NCBI GenBank assembly: GCA_946887295.1
Contig: CAMPKP010000162.1
Location: 1 to 7,096 of the forward strand
Length of the DNA: 7,096 nucleotides
Direction of reading: 5' to 3'
Source of the DNA: an uncultured Gemmatimonadota bacterium
GTDB lineage: Bacteria; Gemmatimonadota; Gemmatimonadetes; Gemmatimonadales; GWC2-71-9
This document shows, one piece after another, positions 1-5,583 of this stretch (the stretch's first letter is position 1; the number at the start of each line of letters is the position of its first letter). Below the pieces are notes generated by a model. It was not told the origin of the DNA, did not search any database, and saw nothing but the letters and a program-made list of their open reading frames with translations. The translations under genes were made by a program, and so were the position numbers.

Positions 1-426
1 GTCCAGCACGGAGACGGCCTCGAGGTGGTCCATGAAGCGGGGCAGGTTCTCGAAGTTGCGCCAGAACCGGTAGACGTCTCCCCGCGGTCGGCTGATGACG
101 ATGCTCTCCTCCACCCGCACTCCCTCGCCGCGGCGCACGCTGGTGAACGGGCTGGAGGGCTCGTCGTCGGCGGCGGTGTTTCGGCCGAGCACCCGGTTCA
201 CCGCGCAGCGGCCGCTGAGCGCTCGCCCGAGCAGCGCTCCGGCGACGGGAAGCAGCAGCCGCCTGCCGCGTCGGCGGCGTAGCCCGTACGCCGCCACCGC
301 GGCGGCCGCGACCGCCGAGATCCACCGCTCGCGCCGCCCGACGTTGACGCCGCCTTCGGGCGCCTCCCTGCGGCGCAGGTTCTCCCAGCTCTCGGTCCGG
401 CCGATCCCATCGTAGGTCACCGTCAT
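1..426 (-). CDS. SRPBCC family protein with YgaP/DUF2892-like membrane segment (partial, C-terminus beyond left edge)
   Basis: The frame is open from an ATG at 426 to the window edge, giving the first 142 residues. A GAGAGG-type ribosome binding site lies about 8 bases upstream of the ATG. Residues about 33-82 look like the small YgaP/DUF2892 membrane unit: ERW, then an alanine-rich hydrophobic stretch ending in YGLRRR, then a second hydrophobic stretch and a SGRCAVNRVLG segment like the family's GHCPLYRALG. From about residue 103 an SRPBCC (START/polyketide-cyclase-like) fold begins, with VEESIVISRP followed by VYRFWRNFENLPRFM at 118-132. That segment is shared with the SRPBCC protein encoded at 1737-2612. 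SRPBCC proteins bind hydrophobic ligands in a helix-grip fold. Membrane anchoring and ligand are inferred. It is the last visible gene of the leftward operon, 29 bases after the SDR stop. The edge, not a mutation, truncates it. Confidence 0.85.
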   Translation of the reverse strand, partial: MTVTYDGIGRTESWENLRRREAPEGGVNVGRRERWISAVAAAAVAAYGLRRRRGRRLLLPVAGALLGRALSGRCAVNRVLGRNTAADDEPSSPFTSVRRGEGVRVEESIVISRPRGDVYRFWRNFENLPRFMDHLEAVSVLD

Positions 427-455
427 CTTCTCATCCTCTCCGGCTCGGCCGCGGC

Positions 456-1487
456 TCACGCGCTGGAGCCTTCGGCCGGCGCAATCTGGTTGAATCGTCG
501 CGCGGCCTCGTCACCTCGCCTGGTCAGCCAGGAGGGCGAGAGACCGGATTGGCTGTCCTTGCCCTGCCTGCGTCCCGTGCCCTCGCCCGGGGCGCCGGGC
601 AGCAGCCGGTCGGCCAGGGTCAGCACGGAAGCGGTCAGGTTCGGCGCCACCGCTGCGGCGATCACGGCGACTCGCGCCGCCGCCGGAAACAGCACCTCGG
701 CGTCCCCGCGGCGGGCGGCGCCGAGAATGCGCCGCGCGGCCTCGTCGGCGCTGACGGAGAGGCCGGGAAGCGAGTCGCCGATACTGAACCACGCATACTC
801 GGCCCGGTGCCTGCCGCGGAAGATCGCGTTGCGGGGACTGCCGGTCCTCATCAGGCCGGGAATGGCGGTCGTGACCTTCACACCGTCGCCGGCGACCTCG
901 ACCCGAAGGCCCTGGGAGAATCCGAGGGCCGCGAACTTGCTGGCGCTGTAGGGCAGCAGGTGCGGGATGCCGAGCTTGCCACCGATGGAGGTGATGTTGA
1001 CGATCCGGCCATCGCCGCGCTCCCGCATGGAGGGCAGCACCTCCAGAGTCGGATAGACCATGCCCCAGAAGTTCGTGGCCATCGCCTCCTCGTAATCGGC
1101 GACCGCCATCGTCTCGACCGGGCCCACCTCGATGACTCCCGCGTTGTTGACGAGGACATCGATCGCCCCGAGACGCTCGGTGACGGCCGCCACCAGCCGG
1201 CGGACCGAGTCGCGATCCTTCACGTCCGCTGTCAGCGCGAGGACGGATGCCCCGATCCGCTCCAGCGCGGCCCGGGCCCGCTCCAGCGCCTCGGGATCGC
1301 GGGCGCAAATGGCGACCTTCGCCCCTTCGGCCGCCAGGTCCCGGGCCAGGACCAGTCCCAGCCCCCGCGACCCGCCCGTGACCAGCACGGTCTTCCCCTC
1401 GAACGAGTACGGCGCTCGACGAAGGAGCTTCGCGGCCGCCCATCCGGCCAGGGCGCCTGCGGCCAACACACGAACCGGCGAGCTCAT
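456..1487 (-). CDS. SDR-family NAD(P)-dependent oxidoreductase
   Basis: A classical short-chain dehydrogenase of 343 residues. The cofactor glycine motif TGGSRGLG is at 37-44, NNAG at 114-117, and the catalytic tetrad reads Asn139, Ser167, Tyr180 and Lys184 (YSASK). Arg41 in the glycine motif and Arg63 at the end of the second strand (ICAR, no acidic residue) suggest a preference for NADP(H). This is an inference from general SDR rules. Residues 5-22 form a hydrophobic segment that may be a membrane anchor, and the chain is about 90 residues longer than a minimal SDR. The C-terminal tail (about 300-343) is charged and contains SPSWLTRRGDEAARR, a type of tail I recall in related SDRs. The start overlaps the preceding gene's stop as ATGA, implying translational coupling. 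Only a weak, distant GAGAAG serves as a ribosome binding site. Substrate unknown: the neighbouring SRPBCC proteins suggest a hydrophobic one. Confidence 0.93.
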   Translation of the reverse strand: MSSPVRVLAAGALAGWAAAKLLRRAPYSFEGKTVLVTGGSRGLGLVLARDLAAEGAKVAICARDPEALERARAALERIGASVLALTADVKDRDSVRRLVAAVTERLGAIDVLVNNAGVIEVGPVETMAVADYEEAMATNFWGMVYPTLEVLPSMRERGDGRIVNITSIGGKLGIPHLLPYSASKFAALGFSQGLRVEVAGDGVKVTTAIPGLMRTGSPRNAIFRGRHRAEYAWFSIGDSLPGLSVSADEAARRILGAARRGDAEVLFPAAARVAVIAAAVAPNLTASVLTLADRLLPGAPGEGTGRRQGKDSQSGLSPSWLTRRGDEAARRFNQIAPAEGSSA

Positions 1488-1747
1488 TCCGGCGCGCGCT
1501 TCTCGCGGGCCCGAGCCTCCTCCTCCAGCCGCTTGTCGTGCTCGCGGTCGTCCAGCAGGGCCGCCGTGCCGTCCCGATCCTCGAGGTTGGCTTTGGTCCT
1601 CCCCGGCTCCGTGCGCGGGTTCTCGAAGTCGAGCTCCTCCGCGGGCTCATCGTCTCCCTCGGAGGCCGAGCGGCCCTGCTGCAGACCGAAGCGGCGGCGC
1701 TCCTCCTCGCTCATCGTCGCGAACTTGTCGCTCAGATTATCCACCAT
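1484..1747 (-). CDS. Small highly charged hypothetical protein
   Basis: An 87-residue protein I do not recognise. It is dominated by Glu, Asp, Arg and Lys (SEEERRRFG near the N-terminus; REHDKRLEEEARAREKR near the C-terminus), with no Cys, no hydrophobic segment and no signal peptide. It is probably largely disordered, with a possible short helix at the C-terminal end. It is accepted as real for three reasons. It has a strong GAGAGGAG ribosome binding site (complement at 1756-1763) 8 bases before its ATG. Its start overlaps the upstream SRPBCC stop by 11 bases (ATGGTGGATAA). Its stop overlaps the SDR start by 4 bases (ATGA). This places it inside the operon as a co-translated partner. A stress-related hydrophilic protein or an adaptor for its neighbours is possible, but nothing in the sequence shows it. 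Confidence 0.75.
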   Translation of the reverse strand: MVDNLSDKFATMSEEERRRFGLQQGRSASEGDDEPAEELDFENPRTEPGRTKANLEDRDGTAALLDDREHDKRLEEEARAREKRAPE

Positions 1748-2612
1748 GCGTCTGGCTCCTCTCGGTGCCCTCGAGCAATGCTTTCAGCCGCCCGAGGTCG
1801 TCGTTGACTTTGGCCCTCGGATCGGCGCCGAGAAGCTCGGCCACCGCCTGTCCCGCACCGCCCGCGGGAGGATTGTAACAGAGGCGAAGATCCACCCGGG
1901 TGCCCGCCCCCTCGCGCCGGAACCGCACCGTGCCGGCGTTCTCCACCATCGAGCCGGGCAGGCTTCGCCACGTGATGAGCTCGCCGGGCACCTGCTCGGT
2001 CATCATCGATTCCCATTCGATCGGCACGCCCCCCGGCCCGCTGACCGCCCACCGCGAGCGCCCGCCGCCGAGATCCCGCACCTCCCGCACGTTCGTCATG
2101 AAGCGCGGAAAGTTCTCGTAGTCCGTCCAGAACTCGTACACCCGATCCACCGGGGCGCCGATGAAGAGGCTCTTCTGGATGTCCACCGTCCTGCGGCGCT
2201 CCTGGCCGACGCCCTGGGTGGGCTTCCGGGCGTCGCGAAGCTTGGTCCACAGCATCCCGGCGCCGAGCGTACGGGCGGTCGCTCCCACGAGTCCGCGGCG
2301 GGCGACGCCGTAGAGGGTCAGCGCGCCTCCGGCCAGCGCGAGGACCCGATCGAGCGACCCGGATCCCGCTCTCCGCCCGAGGGTCGCCGACTGCAGTCCC
2401 TGGATGTCGTCGCGGCGTGAGCCGTAGCGGCCGAGCGGAGGCCCGCTGCTCGCAGCTCCGAGGAGCGGCTCGCCGATTCCCCATCCTTCGCCGAAGCGCT
2501 CCTGGAGACGGGCCCGCAACCGGTTTCTCCGCTGCTCACCGGTCTCGGGATCCAGCAGATACGCCAGACCCGCGCCCACGGCCATGCCGACCAGCAGTCC
2601 TCCCTTGCGCAT
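1737..2612 (-). CDS. SRPBCC family protein with N-terminal membrane anchor
   Basis: Predicted 291-residue protein and first gene of the leftward operon. The N-terminus (MRKGGLLVGMAVGAGLAYLL) is a glycine/alanine-rich transmembrane segment followed by DPETGEQRR, a YtxH-like arrangement of membrane anchor then basic stretch. A second hydrophobic region (about 87-122, VLALAGGALTLYGVARRG) resembles a degenerate YgaP/DUF2892 unit. Residues about 142-282 form an SRPBCC/polyketide-cyclase-like domain: VDIQKSLFIGAPVDRVYEFW, YENFPRFM, then WESMM and GELITWRSLPGS. SRPBCC domains bind hydrophobic ligands and many in this group have no known activity. The ATG at 2612 is chosen because GAGGTGA (complement at 2618-2624) sits 5 bases upstream. 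A GTG at 2621 would lie inside that site. It is a diverged paralogue of the partial gene at 1-426 and overlaps the next gene by 11 bases. Ligand and role are unknown. Confidence 0.9.
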   Translation of the reverse strand: MRKGGLLVGMAVGAGLAYLLDPETGEQRRNRLRARLQERFGEGWGIGEPLLGAASSGPPLGRYGSRRDDIQGLQSATLGRRAGSGSLDRVLALAGGALTLYGVARRGLVGATARTLGAGMLWTKLRDARKPTQGVGQERRRTVDIQKSLFIGAPVDRVYEFWTDYENFPRFMTNVREVRDLGGGRSRWAVSGPGGVPIEWESMMTEQVPGELITWRSLPGSMVENAGTVRFRREGAGTRVDLRLCYNPPAGGAGQAVAELLGADPRAKVNDDLGRLKALLEGTERSQTHGG

Positions 2613-2617
2613 GCTCG

Positions 2618-2624
2618 TCACCTC
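2618..2624 (-). promoter_or_regulatory. Ribosome binding site deciding the SRPBCC start
   Basis: On the minus strand this reads GAGGTGA and lies 5 bases before the ATG at 2612. It overlaps an in-frame GTG at 2621, which would give three extra residues (M-T-S). The site favours the ATG. Confidence 0.7.
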
Positions 2625-2667
2625 GGAAGGTAAGTGAAGGAAAGCTGCCCTTTTGCAGTGTCAGTTC

Positions 2668-2683
2668 CGTGAGCGGGCTCACA
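2668..2683. promoter_or_regulatory. Candidate CRP/FNR-family operator (CGTGA-N6-TCACA)
   Basis: The sequence CGTGAGCGGGCTCACA matches 9 of the 10 conserved bases of the TGTGA-N6-TCACA consensus used by CRP-type regulators. The inner 14 bases (2669-2682, GTGAGC-GG-GCTCAC) have perfect 6-base arms. It lies 56 bases before the leftward SRPBCC start and about 190 bases before the rightward glycosyltransferase start, so it could act on the leftward operon or on both. The regulator is not in the window. CRP-superfamily binding is inferred from sequence only. Confidence 0.5.
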
Positions 2684-2823
2684 GGACGAGCGGGGTGCAG
2701 GTTGCCGAAAAAAGTGGCACCGGGCTTCACATTCCAGCCGGTCGAACGCGACACCCCGTCGACCTCACGGCCGAGACGCTTTGCCCCACCTGCCGCCGCT
2801 CCGCGCGCGGAAGAGGATCGTCC

Positions 2824-2837
2824 GGCCGCGCGCGGCC
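2824..2837. repeat. Perfect 14-bp GC palindrome (GGCCGCGCGCGGCC)
   Basis: Two directly abutting 7-base arms read GGCCGCG-CGCGGCC. It ends 35 bases before the glycosyltransferase ATG and 23 bases before its ribosome binding site. It could be a DNA operator. With no loop it would make a poor RNA hairpin unless the centre opens. In GC-rich DNA such an all-GC palindrome can also occur by chance. Confidence 0.4.
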
Positions 2838-2860
2838 ATATCTTCCGGGTGGTATCAACC

Positions 2861-2866
2861 GAAGGG
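2861..2866 (+). promoter_or_regulatory. Ribosome binding site of the glycosyltransferase gene
   Basis: GAAGGG lies 6 bases before the ATG at 2873. It supports that start over the in-frame GTG at 2849 and over longer upstream extensions of the same open frame, which would run back into the opposite-strand SRPBCC gene. Confidence 0.6.
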
Positions 2867-2872
2867 CGAACC

Positions 2873-4057
2873 ATGCGGTCTCATCCCTCTCTCGTGGTCT
2901 TCTCGCATCTCCGTTGGAACTTCGTTCATCAACGTCCCCAGCACCTGCTCACGCGGCTCGCCGCGGGTCGCCCCGTGCTGTACGTCGAGGAGCCCGAGCA
3001 CCACGCCGACGGACCCCGGTGGGAGCCGATGGAGGTCGCTCCCAACGTCACGGTCTATCGGCCGAAGACACCCAGTCGAACGATCGGGTTCCACCCCGAG
3101 CAGCTCGCGGCGATGCAGCCGCTCCTGCCCCAGCTCCTCGCGGCGGCGGGCCGCCACCCGATCGCCTGGGTATACACACCCCTGGCGCTGCCGCTGGTGG
3201 AGCGGCTCGACCCGGTGGCCGTGGTGTATGACTGCATGGACGAGCTGTCGCTGTTCCTCGACGCGCCGGCCGAGCTGGTCGAGCGGGAGAACGAGCTGCT
3301 CGCGCGCGCGGATCTGGTGTTCACCGGTGGACGCAGCCTGTACCGCGCCAAGCGTCACCGGCACGGGGACATTCACTGTTTCCCGAGCAGCGTGGACGCG
3401 GCGCACTTCGGCCGAGCCCGGCCCCGCCGTCCCGCGGGGGTGCGTGAGGCGGAGCCGGCCGACCAGGCCGGCATCCCCCACCCCCGCCTCGGCTTCTTCG
3501 GGGTGATCGACGAGCGGCTGGACCTGGACATCGTGGCCGCGCTGGCGGACGCCCACCCCGAGTGGCAGATCGTCATGCTGGGCCCCGTGGTGAAGATCGA
3601 CCCAGCGGTCCTGCCGCAGCGGCCCAACATCCACTATCCGGGGCCTCGCTCCTACGGCGAGCTGCCGGCATATCTGGCGGGCTGGGATGTCTGTCTGCTC
3701 CCGTTCGCCCGCAACGATGCCACCCGGTTCATCAGCCCCACGAAGACGCTCGAGTACATGGCCGCGGAGCGGCCCATCGTGAGCACGCCGATCACGGACG
3801 TGGCGGAGCCCTACGGTGATATCGTATACCTGGGAAGCACGCCCGCCGAGTTCGTGGCGGCCTGCGAGACCGCGCTGGGCGAGGACGCCGCGGAGCACCT
3901 GCGGCGAGTCGGCCTGATGCGGAAGGTGCTCGCCGGCACGTCGTGGGACGCGACCGCGGCGCACATGGAACGACTCGTGACGGAAGCGGTCGGCCGCAAT
4001 CGTCACGCAGCACTAGTGGAAAGGAAGACGCTGTCGCATGCCACCCAAGCCTATTGA
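2873..4057 (+). CDS. GT-B glycosyltransferase, TuaH-like
   Basis: A 394-residue glycosyltransferase, cytoplasmic or peripheral at the membrane. The N-terminal domain opens with SHLRWNFVHQRPQHLLTRLA (11-30) and VLYVEEP (35-41), the hallmark of the TuaH-like group that includes teichuronic-acid and polysaccharide transferases. VVYDCMDE follows at 117-124. The second Rossmann domain starts near LGFFGVIDERLDLD (206-219). The donor-site region is RFISPTKTLEYMAAERPIVS (285-304). Glu294 fits the second Glu of the GT-B E-x7-E motif, but the first position (287) is Ile. GT-B enzymes of this type transfer a sugar from a nucleotide donor to a lipid or sugar acceptor. A Pro/Arg-rich linker at about 181-204 separates the domains. 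No signal peptide is seen. It is the first gene of the rightward operon, and its 3' end overlaps the flavoenzyme gene by 20 bases. Donor and acceptor are unknown. Confidence 0.9.
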   Translation: MRSHPSLVVFSHLRWNFVHQRPQHLLTRLAAGRPVLYVEEPEHHADGPRWEPMEVAPNVTVYRPKTPSRTIGFHPEQLAAMQPLLPQLLAAAGRHPIAWVYTPLALPLVERLDPVAVVYDCMDELSLFLDAPAELVERENELLARADLVFTGGRSLYRAKRHRHGDIHCFPSSVDAAHFGRARPRRPAGVREAEPADQAGIPHPRLGFFGVIDERLDLDIVAALADAHPEWQIVMLGPVVKIDPAVLPQRPNIHYPGPRSYGELPAYLAGWDVCLLPFARNDATRFISPTKTLEYMAAERPIVSTPITDVAEPYGDIVYLGSTPAEFVAACETALGEDAAEHLRRVGLMRKVLAGTSWDATAAHMERLVTEAVGRNRHAALVERKTLSHATQAY

Positions 4058-5567
4058 ATCGAAGCGCGCCCTCCCGCCGGTCGTGGTGATCGGTGCGGGT
4101 CCCACGGGCCTGAGCGCGGCCTACCACCTGGGACCGGAGGCCGTCCTGCTGGAGCAGGAGAATCGGGTCGGGGGCTGGTGCCGGTCCATCGAGGACAACG
4201 GCTTCACCTTCGACATGGCCGGGCACATCATGTTCTCGAAGGATCCATACGTGCACCGGCTGTACGAGCTCCTGCTGGGCGACAACGTCCACTGGCAGGA
4301 CCGCGAAGCCTGGATCTACAGCAAGGAGGTCTACACCCGGTATCCCTTTCAGGGGGCGCTCTACGGGCTGCCGCCGACGGTGATCAAGGAGTGCATCATC
4401 GGCGCGATCGAGGCGCGCTTCGGGCCGCTGCAGCCGCGGGCCACCCCGTCCGACGCGGCCGAGACCGACGACTACACCGGCCCCGAGCGGCGGGGGATGT
4501 TCGAGCCGCTGATGAAGCAGGGTCGCACCCCCGCCCGGGTCCGGCCACTCTACTCCGGGTCGGAGCGGCGGCGCAGGGTGGCGCACAAGGGGGCGCCGAG
4601 GAACTTCGAGGAGTTCATCTACAAGGTCTGGGGCGAAGGCATCGCCCGCCATTTCGCCATCCCATACAATCAGAAGCTGTGGGCCGTCCCCCTGGCCGAG
4701 ATGGAGACCTCCTGGCTCGGCGGGCGGGTTCCGCTGCCCAACCTGGAGGAGATGATCGAGGGAGCGCTTTCGCCTTCGTCCAAGCCGATGGGACCGAACG
4801 CCCGCTTCGGCTATCCGCTCCGGGGCGGGTTCCAGGCGCTGATGGACGGCTTCCTCCCGCTGCTCGAGGGCGAGCTGCGCCTGCAGACCCGAGTCACCTC
4901 GGTGTCGCCCTCGCGCCATACGATCACGCTCGACGACGGCAGCGCTCTCGCCTACGCGCAGCTGGTGAACACGATGCCGCTGCCGCGCCTCGTGGAGCTG
5001 CTGGGGAGCGAGGCACCTCCCAACGTCCGAAAGGCCGCCGCCGCGCTGCGCCACGTCTCGGTGCGCTGCGTCAACATCGGGGTCGGGCGCGAGGCGCTGA
5101 CCGAGAAGCACTGGATCTACTATCCCGAGGAGACGGTCTTCCACCGGATCTTCGTCCAGGGCAATGCCAGCCCGCATTGCAATCCGCCGGGCGGGTTCGG
5201 ACTCACCTGCGAGATCACCTATTCCGAGGCCAAGCCGCTCCCCTGCGACGGCGACGCGCTGGTCCGGCGCTGCATCGAGGATTGTCACCGGGTCGGCATC
5301 ATCGCGCCCGAGGATCCGATCTGGGCGGCGAACCAGGTGGACCTGCCGGTGGCCTACGTCGTTTACGATCACGAGCGGGCGGAAAACGTGGACCTGATCC
5401 GGGCCTGGCTCTCGTCCTGCGACATCGTGCTGGCGGGCCGATACGCCGAGTGGGAGTATTACAACTCGGATCACGCCTTCATCGCGGGGAAGAAGGCCGC
5501 GGAAGAGGTGCTCGAGCGACGGCGCGCCGGCAGCCGGCCCGAGGCGGCATCGGTGTCGGGGGGCTGA
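4038..5567 (+). CDS. FAD-dependent protoporphyrinogen-oxidase/UDP-galactopyranose-mutase-like flavoenzyme
   Basis: A 509-residue flavoprotein. The FAD Rossmann motif is VVVIGAGPTGLSAAYHL (15-31), with Glu39 as the ribose-binding acid and RVGGW at 43-47. FTFDMAGHIMFSKD (56-69) matches the FDxGGHxFF-type segment of the amine oxidase/protoporphyrinogen oxidase superfamily, close to UDP-galactopyranose mutase relatives. GEGIARHFAIPYNQKLW (199-215) is also characteristic of this family as I recall it. The C-terminal GRYAEWEYYNSDHAFIAGKK (467-486) closes the FAD site. It may be a sugar-nucleotide mutase or an oxidase acting on a glycosylated product. The sequence alone does not decide. Residues about 130-188 form a basic insertion with YTGPERR (146-152) and YSGSERR (172-178), unusual for this fold. 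The start has GGAAAGGAAG at 4018-4027, 10 bases upstream, inside the end of the glycosyltransferase gene, so the pair is coupled. Confidence 0.87.
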   Translation: MPPKPIESKRALPPVVVIGAGPTGLSAAYHLGPEAVLLEQENRVGGWCRSIEDNGFTFDMAGHIMFSKDPYVHRLYELLLGDNVHWQDREAWIYSKEVYTRYPFQGALYGLPPTVIKECIIGAIEARFGPLQPRATPSDAAETDDYTGPERRGMFEPLMKQGRTPARVRPLYSGSERRRRVAHKGAPRNFEEFIYKVWGEGIARHFAIPYNQKLWAVPLAEMETSWLGGRVPLPNLEEMIEGALSPSSKPMGPNARFGYPLRGGFQALMDGFLPLLEGELRLQTRVTSVSPSRHTITLDDGSALAYAQLVNTMPLPRLVELLGSEAPPNVRKAAAALRHVSVRCVNIGVGREALTEKHWIYYPEETVFHRIFVQGNASPHCNPPGGFGLTCEITYSEAKPLPCDGDALVRRCIEDCHRVGIIAPEDPIWAANQVDLPVAYVVYDHERAENVDLIRAWLSSCDIVLAGRYAEWEYYNSDHAFIAGKKAAEEVLERRRAGSRPEAASVSGG

Positions 5568-5583
5568 GGTCTCGCCCACGACG

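Larger units (their letters stand above)
2613..2872. other. Divergent intergenic (promoter) region
   Basis: These 260 bases separate two divergent operons and must hold both promoters. Visible contents are a CRP/FNR-like palindrome at 2668-2683, an all-GC palindrome at 2824-2837, an A-rich run at 2708-2713 and ribosome binding sites at each end. I looked for TTGACA/TATAAT-like pairs on both strands. The best partial hits (for example TTGCCG at 2702 or TATCTT at 2839) have no acceptable partner, so no promoter is called. No small gene with a ribosome binding site was found in it. Confidence 0.7.

Noticed and set aside
511..1650. 379-codon minus-strand frame overlapping the SDR gene in another phase
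   Set aside because: Its Arg/Gly-rich translation is an off-frame reading of the SDR gene, whose catalytic tetrad is intact in the chosen frame.
549..2420. 623-codon open frame on the plus strand across the SDR, small-protein and SRPBCC genes
   Set aside because: It crosses three opposite-strand genes supported by motifs and overlapping starts. No domain or ribosome binding site is evident.
2824..2837. GC palindrome as a transcription terminator
   Set aside because: It has no loop and no following T-run on either strand, and it lies between divergent starts where a terminator is not expected.
2702..2844. Possible sigma-70 promoter elements (TTGCCG at 2702, TATCTT at 2839)
   Set aside because: Neither has a partner element at 16-18 bases, so no promoter could be supported by eye.
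2417..2872. Upstream extension of the glycosyltransferase reading frame
   Set aside because: The frame stays open upstream but would overlap the start of the opposite-strand SRPBCC gene. The family N-terminus begins at the ATG at 2873, which has its own ribosome binding site.
2653..3231. 192-codon plus-strand frame covering the intergenic region
   Set aside because: It continues out of frame inside the glycosyltransferase gene and has no recognisable motif. The intergenic part is better explained as regulatory DNA.
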